Part shown: positions 1-9,170 of the stretch, in pieces
Position numbering within the stretch: the stretch's first letter is position 1
Layout of the letters: each line of letters opens with the position of its first letter
DNA from: an uncultured Lachnospiraceae bacterium
GTDB lineage: Bacteria; Bacillota; Clostridia; Lachnospirales; Lachnospiraceae
DNA length: 64,000 bases
Direction: 5' to 3'
Assembly: GCA_947632515.1 (NCBI GenBank)
Contig: CANRPO010000009.1
Location: 33,027 to 97,026 of the forward strand
Notes under the pieces: model-generated
Database searches by the model: none
The model's input: only the letters and a program-made list of their open reading frames with translations
Told to the model about the DNA's origin: nothing
Position numbers and translations under genes: made by a program

Positions 1-156
1 TGCAGAGAGTTTGCCATGGAGACGGTGTCCATGGCCGGGGCGCTGCCCGAGCCCTTCGGTCGGGCGGCGGAGAGGGGCTTTATACAGCTTATGCCCGGCG
101 TGCACGACACGGACGGATTTTTCATTGCGAAACTGCGCAGGAGAGAACACGCATGA
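1..156 (+). CDS. rsmB: 16S rRNA (cytosine-5) methyltransferase RsmB, C-terminal end
   Basis: This is the last 51 codons of a gene that starts before the window. The visible end contains the Q-L-x-P-x-x-H-x-T-D-G-F-F-I-A-K-L pattern typical of the C-terminus of the RsmB/Sun family, which methylates cytosine 967 of 16S rRNA using S-adenosylmethionine. The stop codon overlaps the rlmN start as ATGA, so the two rRNA methylase genes are probably translationally coupled in one operon. The catalytic cysteines lie outside the window, so the assignment rests on the tail and on the neighbour. Confidence 0.8.
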   Translation, partial: CREFAMETVSMAGALPEPFGRAAERGFIQLMPGVHDTDGFFIAKLRRREHA

Positions 157-1184
157 CGGATATAAAATCGCTCGCGCTGAGTGAGCTGAAAGATGAGATG
201 GCGGCTATGGGAGAAAAGGCTTTCCGCGCGGAACAACTGTACGGGTGGATGCACAGGAAACTCGCCGTCTCCTATGAGGAGATGACGAATCTTCCGAAAG
301 CGCTTGCAGACCGCTGCAGGCAGCGGTACGAATACACTGTGTTAAAGCCGATTCTGGTGCAGGAGTCCGCCATCGACGGCACGAGGAAATATCTCTTTGG
401 ACTGGCCGACGGCAATGCGGTGGAGAGCGTTCTGATGCGCTATAAGCATGGCAACTGCGTGTGTGTCTCCTCCCAGGTCGGCTGCCGTATGGGCTGTCGA
501 TTCTGCGCCTCCACGCTGGACGGATTAGAGCGGAATCTTCGTCCTTCGGAGATGCTGGATCAGGTCTACGCCATCATGCGCCACACGGGGGAGCGGGTGT
601 CCAACGTGGTGGTCATGGGGAGCGGCGAGCCGCTTGACAACTACGACAATCTGCTGCGGTTCATCGAACTGCTCACGGACGAAAATGGGCTGCACATCAG
701 CCAGCGCAACGTCACTGTGTCCACCTGCGGACTGGTGCCTGAGATGCGGCGGCTCGCAGACAGAAAACTGCAGATCACGCCGGCGCTCTCCCTGCATGCC
801 GCGACGGACGAAAAGAGAAGAGCGCTTATGCCCATCGCCGAGCGTTACCCGTTGGAGGAGTTGATGGAGGCCTGCGCATACTATTTCGAGCAGACGGGCA
901 GACGGATCACTTTCGAGTACAGTCTGGTGAAGGGCGTCAACGATTCGGAGGAGGACGCCGGGAAACTCGCATCCCTCATCGGCCGCCTCAACTGTCACGT
1001 CAACCTGATCCCTGTCAACCCGATCAGGGAGCGCGGCTACAGACAGTCGGACAGACGGGCGGTGGAGGCATTTCGGAATCGGCTGCAAAACAGGGGGATC
1101 AATGTCACGGTCAGAAGGGAAATGGGGCGGGACATCGACGGCGCCTGCGGACAGCTGCGGCGCAGATATAGGAAGGAGACATAG
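153..1184 (+). CDS. rlmN: 23S rRNA/tRNA adenine-C2 methyltransferase RlmN (radical SAM)
   Basis: A 343-residue radical SAM enzyme that methylates A2503 in 23S rRNA and A37 in some tRNAs. The iron-sulfur cluster cysteines are C111, C115 and C118 (C-R-M-G-C-R-F-C). The glycine-rich SAM-binding segment V-V-M-G-S-G-E-P-L-D follows, and the second catalytic cysteine near the C-terminus is C332 in D-G-A-C-G-Q-L. Length and motif order match the family. It overlaps the rsmB stop by 4 bp and is followed by the phosphatase/kinase pair, the usual rsmB-rlmN-prpC-prkC-rsgA order of Firmicutes. Confidence 0.97.
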   Translation: MTDIKSLALSELKDEMAAMGEKAFRAEQLYGWMHRKLAVSYEEMTNLPKALADRCRQRYEYTVLKPILVQESAIDGTRKYLFGLADGNAVESVLMRYKHGNCVCVSSQVGCRMGCRFCASTLDGLERNLRPSEMLDQVYAIMRHTGERVSNVVVMGSGEPLDNYDNLLRFIELLTDENGLHISQRNVTVSTCGLVPEMRRLADRKLQITPALSLHAATDEKRRALMPIAERYPLEELMEACAYYFEQTGRRITFEYSLVKGVNDSEEDAGKLASLIGRLNCHVNLIPVNPIRERGYRQSDRRAVEAFRNRLQNRGINVTVRREMGRDIDGACGQLRRRYRKET

Positions 1185-1200
1185 CGCTTTTCAGATCTTT

Positions 1201-1229
1201 TTGACCTTTTACGGGCAGTGTGTTAAAAT
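1201..1229 (+). promoter_or_regulatory. Sigma-A promoter for prpC-prkC-rsgA
   Basis: TTGACC at 1201-1206 and TAAAAT at 1224-1229 are separated by 17 bp. A TGT directly before the -10 makes an extended -10 element. It lies in the gap between rlmN and prpC, so the phosphatase-kinase-rsgA group can be transcribed apart from rlmN. Confidence 0.65.
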
Positions 1230-1287
1230 ATTAAGGTTACAGGCAATATTTGGTAAGTATCGGAAACGGTAACAGGAGGAATTGACG

Positions 1288-2034
1288 GTGCTCAGAGCCT
1301 ATGCGGTAACGGATATCGGACGGAAAAGACAACTGAATCAGGATTTTATCTATCTGTCGGAGACGCCGGTCGGCAATCTGCCCAATCTCTTTATTGTGGC
1401 AGACGGCATGGGAGGACACAAGGCGGGAGATTACGCGTCCCGCTACGCGGTGGAGACTGTGGTGGAGGAGATCGGCGCGTCGTTTGAGAAGAATCCGATC
1501 AGGATCATGGGCGCGGCGATCGGCAGGGCGAACGCCCTCATACGGCAGAGAGCACGTGAGAACATAGCCTACAATGGCATGGGAACGACCATGGTGGCAG
1601 CCACATGTATCGGCAGATACCTGGAGGTGGCCAACGTGGGCGACAGCAGACTGTACGTCGTCAACGACAGGATCGAACAGATCACGGAGGATCACTCTCT
1701 TGTGGAGGAGATGGTGCGCATGGGCGGCATAGACAGGGCCTCCGCCAGGAACCATCCGGACAAGAACATCATCACGAGAGCGATCGGTGCGAGAGATTAC
1801 ATTGACGCCGACTTTTTCAACAGGGAGCTGCAGCCGGGAGATCTGGTGCTGCTGTGTTCCGACGGCCTGACGAATATGGTGGAGGACGCAGAGATCCGCC
1901 GGATTCTGACGGGGGAAGGAAGTCTGAAGGAGAGAACGGAGGAGTTGGTGGCGGCCGCCAACCGAAACGGCGGCAAGGACAATATTTCCGTGATCGTTAT
2001 CGAGCCGTTAGCAGATGAGGTGAAACATGATTAA
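1288..2034 (+). CDS. prpC: PP2C-family protein serine/threonine phosphatase
   Basis: A 248-residue PPM/PP2C phosphatase that removes phosphate from proteins modified by the kinase encoded next to it. The metal-binding motif A-D-G-M-G-G-H appears near residue 40, V-G-D-S-R near residue 112, the late C-S-D-G-L-T-N segment near 190, and G-G-K-D-N-I-S near 230, all standard for the family. I place the start at GTG 1288 because AGGAGGA at 1274-1280 is 7 bp upstream. A TTG at 1282 is in frame but too close to that site. The gene overlaps prkC by 8 bp, which implies coupled translation of the opposing enzymes. Confidence 0.95.
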   Translation: MLRAYAVTDIGRKRQLNQDFIYLSETPVGNLPNLFIVADGMGGHKAGDYASRYAVETVVEEIGASFEKNPIRIMGAAIGRANALIRQRARENIAYNGMGTTMVAATCIGRYLEVANVGDSRLYVVNDRIEQITEDHSLVEEMVRMGGIDRASARNHPDKNIITRAIGARDYIDADFFNRELQPGDLVLLCSDGLTNMVEDAEIRRILTGEGSLKERTEELVAAANRNGGKDNISVIVIEPLADEVKHD

Positions 2035-4138
2035 AATAGGTATGATGATAGGAGATCGGTACGAGATCCTGGAAAAGATCGGTACCGGCGGCATGTCAGA
2101 TGTATATAAAGCAAAAGATCACAAGCTGAACCGGTTTGTGGCGGTCAAGGTGTTGAAACAGGAGTTCGGGGAGAACGCCAACTTTGTGTCCAAATTCAGG
2201 ATCGAGGCGCAGGCGGCGGCAGGATTGATGCACCCGAATATCGTCAATGTGTACGACGTCGGCGAGGAGGGCGGCATCCACTACATTGTGATGGAGCTGG
2301 TGGAGGGCATCACCCTGAAAAAGTACATTGAGAAGAAGGCGAGACTGTCCGTCAAGGAGGCGGTCAGCATTGCGATCCAGGTGTCCATGGGGATCGAGGC
2401 CGCGCACAACCATCACATTATCCACAGGGACATCAAGCCGCAGAATATCATTATCTCCAAGGAAGGCAAGGTGAAGGTGACGGACTTCGGCATCGCCAAG
2501 GCGGCCACCAGCAACACGATCACCTCCAACGTTATGGGGTCGGTGCACTACACTTCGCCGGAGCAGGCAAGGGGCGGATACAGCGACGAGAAGAGCGACA
2601 TCTACTCGCTGGGCATCACCATGTTTGAGATGCTGACGGGCAGAGTGCCCTTCAACGGGGAGACGACGGTGGCGATCGCTATCAAACATATTCAGGAGGA
2701 GATGCCGTCGCCCAGAGAGTATGTGTCGGAAATCCCGGTCAGCGTGGAACAGATCGTGTGCAAGTGCTGTCAGAAGAGCCCGGACAGAAGGTATCAGTCG
2801 ATGGGCGAACTGATCGCGGACTTAAAACAGTCCCTGATCAATCCGGATGAGGATTTTGTCAAGCTGGTCGATCCCGACGAGGAGGCCTCCACCCGCATGA
2901 TCACGGACAGGGATATGGTGCAGATCAAGAGACAGTCTGATCACCGGGATTCCATGGATGAGGCGATGCGCCTGAAAAAGGACAGCGACCGCTTCTACGA
3001 AGACGACGAGGAGGACGAGGAGGACGACGAAGACTGGGACGACGAGGAAGACGAGGAGGATTACGATCCCAAGATGGAGAGGATCACGACGATCCTCGCC
3101 GTCGTTGCGGCGCTCTTAATCGGGTGTATTGTGATCTTCTTTGTGGGTAAGACTTTCGGCGTGTTTCAGTTCGGAGCGGACGAGGAGAACGGGACTGTCG
3201 GAGAAGAATCGGAACAGGTGGAGATGATCAGAGTAGTCGGCATGAATGTGGACGAGGCGAAACGCGCGCTCTTGGAGCTGGGACTGACGCCGGAGATCCA
3301 GTATGAAGTGAACACCAACTACGACGAAGGGACTGTTCTGCGCGCCAGCGTGCAGGACGGTCTGATGATAGACAAAAACACGGTGATCGTGATGACCGTA
3401 GCGCAGGGAGAGGACGGCGTGACGGTTCCGACAGTGACGGGCAAGTCCGAATCCGAGGCCGTCTCTGTCTTGGAGAAGGAGGGTTTCGTTGTCAGCGTGA
3501 CGCAGAGCTATGACGCCTCTGTGGAGAGCGGCTATGTCATCTCCCAGTCGCCCGAGGCGGACACCACGGCGCCGAAGGGGTCTTCCGTGACGATCCGCGT
3601 CAGTCAGGGCACGGAGGATAACAAGGTCAGAGTGCCGGACGTAGTCGGCATGACGGAGGAGGACGCCACGGTAAGTCTGGTGGAGAGCGGTCTGAGCGTG
3701 GGCACTGTCACGGAGACTCCCAACGAGGAGGTGGAGGCGGATCAGGTCTGCTACCAGAGCTATTCCGTCGGCTCTTATGTGGAGAAAGGCACGGCGGTGG
3801 ATCTGAAGGTCAGCACCGGGCCGGAGAACGTGACCTACCGCTATTCCGAAGGGATCGCCGCGCCCACGGAGGATCCCGATTATCGCGGCGGTATGACCGT
3901 AAACGTCACGCTGACGACGGCTGACGGCACGCAGCTTCTCAGCACGCAGACTTCCTCCTTTCCCGTGATGGTCAACTACACGGGGATCAAGTCGCCCGGC
4001 GGCACCGTGACATTCAGTTTTACGGTGGAGCGCGAGGCCACTACCACGACGAATCCGGAGACGGGAGAGGTGAACACCGTGGAGGCGGTCTCCGAGGAAA
4101 AGACTGTGACGAGAGAAGTCACTTTCACGCAGGAATAG
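2027..4138 (+). CDS. prkC: PASTA-domain Ser/Thr protein kinase (PrkC/StkP type)
   Basis: A 703-residue membrane kinase that senses muropeptide or lipid II through external PASTA domains and controls cell wall synthesis and spore germination. The N-terminal kinase domain (about 10-270) shows the glycine loop G-T-G-G-M-S, the VAVK-type lysine, H-R-D-I-K-P-Q-N and the D-F-G triad. A juxtamembrane stretch (about 325-345) is almost pure Asp/Glu. One membrane segment follows (about 352-375), then three PASTA repeats (about 400-600), each with the V-P-x-V/V-x-G-M pattern, and a C-terminal beta-rich domain of about 100 residues. Gene order with prpC and rsgA is conserved in Firmicutes. Confidence 0.96.
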   Translation: MIKIGMMIGDRYEILEKIGTGGMSDVYKAKDHKLNRFVAVKVLKQEFGENANFVSKFRIEAQAAAGLMHPNIVNVYDVGEEGGIHYIVMELVEGITLKKYIEKKARLSVKEAVSIAIQVSMGIEAAHNHHIIHRDIKPQNIIISKEGKVKVTDFGIAKAATSNTITSNVMGSVHYTSPEQARGGYSDEKSDIYSLGITMFEMLTGRVPFNGETTVAIAIKHIQEEMPSPREYVSEIPVSVEQIVCKCCQKSPDRRYQSMGELIADLKQSLINPDEDFVKLVDPDEEASTRMITDRDMVQIKRQSDHRDSMDEAMRLKKDSDRFYEDDEEDEEDDEDWDDEEDEEDYDPKMERITTILAVVAALLIGCIVIFFVGKTFGVFQFGADEENGTVGEESEQVEMIRVVGMNVDEAKRALLELGLTPEIQYEVNTNYDEGTVLRASVQDGLMIDKNTVIVMTVAQGEDGVTVPTVTGKSESEAVSVLEKEGFVVSVTQSYDASVESGYVISQSPEADTTAPKGSSVTIRVSQGTEDNKVRVPDVVGMTEEDATVSLVESGLSVGTVTETPNEEVEADQVCYQSYSVGSYVEKGTAVDLKVSTGPENVTYRYSEGIAAPTEDPDYRGGMTVNVTLTTADGTQLLSTQTSSFPVMVNYTGIKSPGGTVTFSFTVEREATTTTNPETGEVNTVEAVSEEKTVTREVTFTQE

Positions 4139-4163
4139 AGCCGGAAACTGACACGGAGGATGG

Positions 4164-5042
4164 ATGACAGGGAAGATTATCAAGGGCATTGCGGGTTTTT
4201 ACTATGTCCATGTGGAAGGAAAAGGCGTATATGAATGCCGGGCCAAGGGCGTCTTCAGAAACGAGAAGATCAAACCTCTGGTGGGCGACAATGTGAAGCT
4301 TGCGGTACTCGACGAGCGGGAAATGGAGGGAAATATTCTGGAGATCTTGCCGCGGGTCAGCGAGCTTTTGCGTCCTGCGGTGGCCAATGTGGATCAGGCA
4401 ATGCTCATCTTCGCAATCGTCAAACCGAACCCGAACTTCAATCTGTTAGATCGGTTCCTGATCCGCATGGAGCGTCAGAAACTGCCCGCGATCATCTGTT
4501 TCAACAAGCAGGACATCGCCTCGGACGCGGAGAAAGAGTCGCTGCGGCAATCCTATGAGACTTGCGGCTGCCGCGTGCTGTTCGTCAGCGCGCTGGAGAA
4601 TGAGGGCGTAGAGCAGATCAGAGAGCTGCTGCAGGGAAAGACCACTACGGTGGCCGGGCCCAGCGGCGTGGGAAAATCGTCCCTGATCAACCGTCTCTCC
4701 CCCGAGGCGAACATGGAGACGGGGGAGATCAGCAGGAAGATCGAGCGCGGCAGGCATACGACGCGCCACTCGGAGATCATCGCCCTCGGGAACGGCACAT
4801 ACATCGTGGACACGCCGGGATTTACCTCCCTGGACATCTCCGAGATCACCAAGGAGGAGCTGGGACAGTATTATCCGGAGTTCGCGCAGTATGAACCGCA
4901 CTGCAGATTCAGCGGATGCGCGCATATAAGCGAGCCGTCCTGCGGCGTCAAGGAGGCCGTGGAGGAGGGGAAGATCAGCAGGGTGCGCTATGAAAACTAC
5001 AAGGCGCTCTATCAGGAACTAAAGGAAGTGAGAAGGTACTAG
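4164..5042 (+). CDS. rsgA: Ribosome small-subunit-dependent GTPase RsgA (YloQ)
   Basis: A 292-residue circularly permuted GTPase that acts in late 30S subunit assembly. An N-terminal OB-fold (1-65) is followed by the permuted motif order N-K-Q-D (G4), then G-P-S-G-V-G-K-S-S (G1) and D-T-P-G-F (G3). A C-terminal zinc knuckle with C-x-F-x-G-C-x-H and a final cysteine completes the family signature. It sits 26 bp after prkC. The rpe and thiamine pyrophosphokinase genes that often follow rsgA are absent; an ABC transporter cassette follows instead. Confidence 0.97.
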   Translation: MTGKIIKGIAGFYYVHVEGKGVYECRAKGVFRNEKIKPLVGDNVKLAVLDEREMEGNILEILPRVSELLRPAVANVDQAMLIFAIVKPNPNFNLLDRFLIRMERQKLPAIICFNKQDIASDAEKESLRQSYETCGCRVLFVSALENEGVEQIRELLQGKTTTVAGPSGVGKSSLINRLSPEANMETGEISRKIERGRHTTRHSEIIALGNGTYIVDTPGFTSLDISEITKEELGQYYPEFAQYEPHCRFSGCAHISEPSCGVKEAVEEGKISRVRYENYKALYQELKEVRRY

Positions 5043-5111
5043 GACAAGCAAATGTTGACCCCGGTAACAGTGATTAGGCGGATCACATGGACCGGATCAG
5101 CATTTTAGGAG

Positions 5112-5140
5112 ACACCCTGTCGGTACGGCAGGGTGTTTTT
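5112..5140 (+). terminator. Rho-independent terminator after rsgA
   Basis: The arms ACACCCTG (5112-5119) and CAGGGTGT (5129-5136) pair around a 9-nt loop and run into a T tract. It closes the prpC-prkC-rsgA unit before the exporter cassette. Confidence 0.8.
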
Positions 5141-5155
5141 GCGTTGTCTGAAATG

Positions 5156-5194
5156 TAAGGTAAATATAAGGTCCCGGCAAGGCTCATGTAAGGT
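5156..5194 (+). promoter_or_regulatory. Three TAAGGT direct repeats on an 11-bp phase upstream of the ABC cassette
   Basis: TAAGGT occurs at 5156, 5167 and 5189. The distances of 11 and 22 bp put all three on one helical phase, the arrangement expected for an OmpR/PhoB-family response regulator bound to direct repeats. The repeats lie 40-75 bp before the first gene of the exporter. No response regulator gene is next to the cassette, so the factor would be encoded elsewhere. This is inferred from the spacing alone. Confidence 0.45.
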
Positions 5195-5230
5195 TGGTGT
5201 GATACCATAGCAGGCATAGGAGGTCTGAAC

Positions 5231-6154
5231 ATGAGCCAATATGTTATTGAAACCAAAAATCTTACAAAGCAGTACGGCGCGCAAAAAAGCGTCATCGACC
5301 TGAATATCCATGTGCAGAAAGGACGTATCTACGGTCTGCTTGGGAGAAACGGAGCAGGAAAGACGACCACCATGAAAATGCTGCTGGGACTGACCGCTCC
5401 CACCTCCGGCGAAGTGGCGATCTGGGGCAGGCCCTTAAAGGGCAATGAAAAGAAACTGCTCCCTAGGATTGGAAGTCTGATAGAGTCTCCCGGTTTCTAT
5501 CCGAATTTGACGGCTGCGGAGAATCTGCGCATCTTTGCCACTCTGCGCGGTGTGCCGGACAAAGACGCGGTGAAAGACGCTTTGGAGCTGGTGGGGCTGC
5601 CCTATGGGGACAAAAAGCTGTTTTCCCGGTATTCACTCGGTATGAAACAGCGTCTTGCGATTGCGCTTGCCGTTATGCACGACCCGGAGCTTTTGATCCT
5701 GGACGAGCCGATCAACGGGCTTGATCCTATCGGGATCGCAGAGATGCGTTCCTTTATCCGGCAGCTCTGCGACGAGAGAGGAAAGACCATCCTGATTTCC
5801 AGCCATATCCTCTCGGAAATCGCGCTGTTGGCTGACGATATAGGCATTCTTGACCACGGCGCGCTTTTGGAGGAAGAGAGTTTTACGGAGTTGGAGCAAA
5901 AGAGCAGTAAGCATATCCGCTTTACCGTCTCCGATACGGCGCGGGCGGCGAAGATACTGGAGATGCGTTTTCACGAACGGCAGTTTTCCCTACAGGACGA
6001 CCGCAATCTGCGGCTGCATAACCTTGCCATGCCTGTAGGACGGATCGTTACCGCTTTTGTGGAGAACGGTCTGGAGGTATCGGAGGTCCATACATGCGAA
6101 GAAAGCCTTGAGGACTATTTCAAGCGGGTAACGGGAGGTGAGGGGATTGCTTAA
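5231..6154 (+). CDS. ABC transporter ATP-binding protein, lantibiotic/bacitracin protection type (BcrA-like)
   Basis: A 307-residue nucleotide-binding subunit. Walker A is G-R-N-G-A-G-K-T-T (residues about 38-46), the signature is S-L-G-M-K-Q-R (in place of LSGGQ), and Walker B is L-L-I-L-D-E-P-I-N-G-L-D-P. The S-L-G-M-K-Q-R form and the roughly 80-residue C-terminal extension are typical of BcrA/NisF-like subunits of exporters that protect against lantibiotics and bacitracin. It overlaps the next gene. The substrate cannot be read from the sequence. The AT-richer composition and the position where rpe is often found suggest an acquired cassette. Confidence 0.88.
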   Translation: MSQYVIETKNLTKQYGAQKSVIDLNIHVQKGRIYGLLGRNGAGKTTTMKMLLGLTAPTSGEVAIWGRPLKGNEKKLLPRIGSLIESPGFYPNLTAAENLRIFATLRGVPDKDAVKDALELVGLPYGDKKLFSRYSLGMKQRLAIALAVMHDPELLILDEPINGLDPIGIAEMRSFIRQLCDERGKTILISSHILSEIALLADDIGILDHGALLEEESFTELEQKSSKHIRFTVSDTARAAKILEMRFHERQFSLQDDRNLRLHNLAMPVGRIVTAFVENGLEVSEVHTCEESLEDYFKRVTGGEGIA

Positions 6155-6920
6155 ACTCCTAAAATGCGAGTTTTGGAAATTGAAACGGAAAGGATTGTTA
6201 AAGGCGGCGACCGCCACAGCGTTTATTTTTCCCGCGTTGGATTCCGCGCTGATGTCTGAGGGCGGATTTTCAGATATTATTTCGGGAGTGCGGGAGGAAA
6301 GCGGTTTTATTCTGCTGATTCCCCTGTTGGTCGTTATGGCGGCAAATCTGTTCTTTGAAGAACACGACAATGATACCCTTAAAAATCTTGCCTGTATTCC
6401 TGTATCAAAAAATCAGCTTGCCACAGCAAAAATAGGTGTTCTCCTGATCTTTTCGGTATTCTATGAGTTATGCGGCTTTATCTTCGGCATGTTACTCGCC
6501 GTTTTCAAAGGCGTACCGCTGACAGATCTTGCGTCGGAGCTGCTGTTCACTCTGGGAACCGGTGTTTTTCTCACAGCCGCCGCGCTTCCCTGTGTAATTT
6601 TGGTAGTGTGGTTCAACAAAAGCTACATTATTTCTGTTATCATCGCGTTTTTTTATATGCTACTCAACTATGCGCTGCATTTGTCGGACGCCGTTATGAT
6701 GAAACCGATCGGATTTAACATTGCGACATTTCTTCCCGTACCGGTCATTTTCCGCTGGCTGTATCAATACAAGACGCCGGAGGGGAGGATACAGACAGAA
6801 TTTTTTGAACGGTTACGGCCTTATTTTGTTCCTCTGCCTGCCTGTTGTCTTATCATGGCGGCGGAGGCTGTATTATGTACGGCGCTGATCATAAAGGTCT
6901 ATCGACATCAGGAAAACTAA
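6147..6920 (+). CDS. ABC-2 type permease, lantibiotic immunity family (first subunit)
   Basis: About 257 residues with six predicted membrane helices. The N-terminus has the M-L-K-L-L-K-C-E-F-W-K-L-K form common to permeases of lantibiotic-protection exporters. I prefer TTG 6147 because GGAGGTG at 6134-6140 is 6 bp upstream; GTG at 6138 is in frame and possible. It overlaps the ATPase gene by 8 bp and is followed 15 bp later by a second permease, so the likely complex is a heterodimeric membrane domain with the upstream ATPase. Confidence 0.82.
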   Translation: MLKLLKCEFWKLKRKGLLKAATATAFIFPALDSALMSEGGFSDIISGVREESGFILLIPLLVVMAANLFFEEHDNDTLKNLACIPVSKNQLATAKIGVLLIFSVFYELCGFIFGMLLAVFKGVPLTDLASELLFTLGTGVFLTAAALPCVILVVWFNKSYIISVIIAFFYMLLNYALHLSDAVMMKPIGFNIATFLPVPVIFRWLYQYKTPEGRIQTEFFERLRPYFVPLPACCLIMAAEAVLCTALIIKVYRHQEN

Positions 6921-6935
6921 AGGAGGAGAGGTCCT

Positions 6936-7760
6936 ATGCGGGCGATCATAATAACGGAATTTCAAAAGATAAAGCGGTGTCATATTATGCTGATCGGCAT
7001 AATCGGAATGGCGCTTTCCCCGGTTCTTTCCGTAATCACACAGCAGATTTCGATTGAGGACGCTAAAATTGAGAACTTTGATTTTGCTGCCCTTTTTAAC
7101 AGTACGATCTGGAATAATGCCACGATTTTCATGCCGATCATATTTACGTTGATCGGCGGCTATCTGATAGACAGGGAATATACGGACGGCACTTTGAAAA
7201 ATATTTTTACGGTTCCCGTATCTCCTAGGAGACTGCTGACAGGAAAATTGTCTGCCATCGCATTTCTCGTTTTTGTATTAGGCGGTTATAGTTTTTTGAT
7301 AACCGCCTTAGTCGGCCTTTTGTCCGGCATCAGGGGGATTGGTCTTTTAACGCTCCTGCGCGGCGGCCTGCAAATGATCGGGATTGCCGGCGGCATTTAT
7401 ATTGTGGTCCTGCCGGTCCTTGCCTTCTGCGGCAAGAGACACGGCTCTTTTATGGGAGGCGCGGTCGTTTCCTTTGTCTTAGGATATTGCAGTATGTTTT
7501 TCAAGACAGGATCGCTCCGCCACATTTACCCGTTTTTGGCCTGTTTTACGCTTATCCGTTTTGACACGTCAACGTTTATGAATACGACGGGCGCGGCAAA
7601 TGGGATTCTCGGATTTTTCTCGCTTGCGGTCATGTTCCTGCTTGCGGTCATAATTGTCTTCCGCTCAGAGGGATATGGAATTTCCAAAGAAAAGCGCGTC
7701 CGAACAGTCGGCAGATTTTCTTTACGCCCGGCACAAAGGGACAGGCAAACTAAAAACTGA
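6936..7760 (+). CDS. ABC-2 type permease, lantibiotic immunity family (second subunit)
   Basis: A 274-residue integral membrane protein with about six hydrophobic helices and the segment D-R-E-Y-T-D-G-T-L-K-N, which matches the equivalent segment of the first permease (E-H-D-N-D-T-L-K-N). It therefore looks like a diverged paralogue forming the other half of the channel. A GGAGGAGAGG site precedes ATG 6936. The last 25 residues are basic and hydrophilic, probably cytoplasmic. No two-component system or lantibiotic structural gene adjoins it. Confidence 0.82.
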   Translation: MRAIIITEFQKIKRCHIMLIGIIGMALSPVLSVITQQISIEDAKIENFDFAALFNSTIWNNATIFMPIIFTLIGGYLIDREYTDGTLKNIFTVPVSPRRLLTGKLSAIAFLVFVLGGYSFLITALVGLLSGIRGIGLLTLLRGGLQMIGIAGGIYIVVLPVLAFCGKRHGSFMGGAVVSFVLGYCSMFFKTGSLRHIYPFLACFTLIRFDTSTFMNTTGAANGILGFFSLAVMFLLAVIIVFRSEGYGISKEKRVRTVGRFSLRPAQRDRQTKN

Positions 7761-7951
7761 AAACTGAATACAAACCCTACAATTTACTTTTGATTCTCGA
7801 TATGATATACTGTCCTAGGTGTCGTGGCGCTTTTATGGGAGAACCTTTGCTGTCAGAAGGACTTAAAAATTAGGGAAGTAAATGGTGCAGTAAATATTTT
7901 TGAAATTCAGAAAACACCCTGAAAATCGTGCGGCAATAAAATAGAGAAAGG

Positions 7952-7980
7952 CAGAAAACCTTGAAAATAAGGGTTTTCTG
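7952..7980 (+). promoter_or_regulatory. Hairpin immediately upstream of ychF
   Basis: The arms CAGAAAACC (7952-7960) and GGTTTTCTG (7972-7980) form a perfect 9-bp stem that ends 17 bp before the ychF start. No T tract follows, so a translational or RNA-stability role is more likely than termination. The ychF start has only a weak Shine-Dalgarno match (GGT). The rest of the 7761-7997 gap shows nothing else I can support. Confidence 0.4.
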
Positions 7981-7997
7981 AATAGGTATGATATATT

Positions 7998-9095
7998 ATG
8001 AAACTAGGAATCGTGGGCCTTCCCAACGTGGGAAAGAGCACCCTTTTTAATTCTCTGACGAAGGCGGGCGCGGAGTCGGCGAACTACCCGTTCTGCACCA
8101 TCGATCCGAATATCGGTATCGTGTCGGTGCCGGACGAAAGATTGAAACTCTTGGGAGATATGTACCATTCCAAGAAGGTGACGCCCGCGACCATTGAGTT
8201 CGTGGATATTGCGGGGTTAGTCAAGGGCGCGTCCAAGGGGGAAGGCCTTGGCAACCAGTTCTTAAGCAACATCAGAGAAGTGGATGCGGTGGTGCATGTG
8301 GTGCGCTGCTTTGAAGACAGCAATATCGTGCATGTGGACGGTTCCATCGATCCGCTGCGCGACATCGAGACCATCGATCTGGAACTGATCTTTTCCGATA
8401 TTGAGATTCTGGAGCGGCGCATCGCCAAGACGGCGAAAGCCGCCAAGATGGACAAGAAACCGGCGAAGGAGCTGTCGCTTTTGGAGCGGCTTAAGGAGTA
8501 TCTGGAGGGCGGCAACCTGGCACGGGGATTCGCGCCGCAGGATGAGGACGAGGAGACGCTTCTTGCGTCCTACAATCTGCTCACCTACAAGCCCGTGATC
8601 TTCGCGGCGAATGTGGCGGAGGAAGATCTGGCGGACGACGGGGCGTTCAACGAGGGAGTTGCGAAGGTGAAGAAGTTCGCGGCCGACAACGGCAGCGAGG
8701 TGTTTGTGATCTGCGCGAAGATCGAGGAGGAGATCGCGGAGCTGGACGAGGAGGAGACGGCTATGTTTCTGGAGGATCTGGGCTTGCAGGAGTCCGGCCT
8801 GCAGAAACTGATCAAGGCAAGTTACCGTATTCTCGGCCTGATGAGTTTCCTGACGGCGGGGGAGGACGAGACGAGGGCGTGGACGATCAGGATCGGCACG
8901 AAAGCGCCCCAGGCTGCGGGCAAGATCCACACCGACTTCGAGAGAGGGTTCATCAAGGCGGAGGTCGTCAATTACAGGGATCTGCTGGAGCAGGGCTCGC
9001 TCGCCGCGGCCAGAGAGAAGGGACTGGTCGGCATGGAGGGCAAGGACTATGTGGTGCAGGACGGCGACGTGATCCTGTTTAGGTTTAACGTGTAG
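7998..9095 (+). CDS. ychF: Ribosome-associated P-loop ATPase/GTPase YchF (OLA1 family)
   Basis: A 365-residue Obg-related protein that prefers ATP and associates with ribosomes. G1 is G-L-P-N-V-G-K-S-T at residues 6-14, G3 is D-I-A-G-L-V near 70, and the N-x-x-E form of G4 that gives ATP preference is seen in F-A-A-N-V-A-E-E. A TGS-like C-terminal domain ends in the family-typical D-G-D-V-I-L-F-R-F-N-V. The length is normal. It stands alone between the exporter cassette and lgt. Confidence 0.97.
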   Translation: MKLGIVGLPNVGKSTLFNSLTKAGAESANYPFCTIDPNIGIVSVPDERLKLLGDMYHSKKVTPATIEFVDIAGLVKGASKGEGLGNQFLSNIREVDAVVHVVRCFEDSNIVHVDGSIDPLRDIETIDLELIFSDIEILERRIAKTAKAAKMDKKPAKELSLLERLKEYLEGGNLARGFAPQDEDEETLLASYNLLTYKPVIFAANVAEEDLADDGAFNEGVAKVKKFAADNGSEVFVICAKIEEEIAELDEEETAMFLEDLGLQESGLQKLIKASYRILGLMSFLTAGEDETRAWTIRIGTKAPQAAGKIHTDFERGFIKAEVVNYRDLLEQGSLAAAREKGLVGMEGKDYVVQDGDVILFRFNV

Positions 9096-9170
9096 GAAAT
9101 CCGGGACATGCGGATATAGCGCGTCAAAAGTACAGTGTATGAAAGTATCGGTTCGGGCATAGAAACGGGG

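Noticed and set aside
5087..5157. A short frame after rsgA as an rpe remnant
   Set aside because: The few codons do not match the Rpe start pattern and lie across a terminator.
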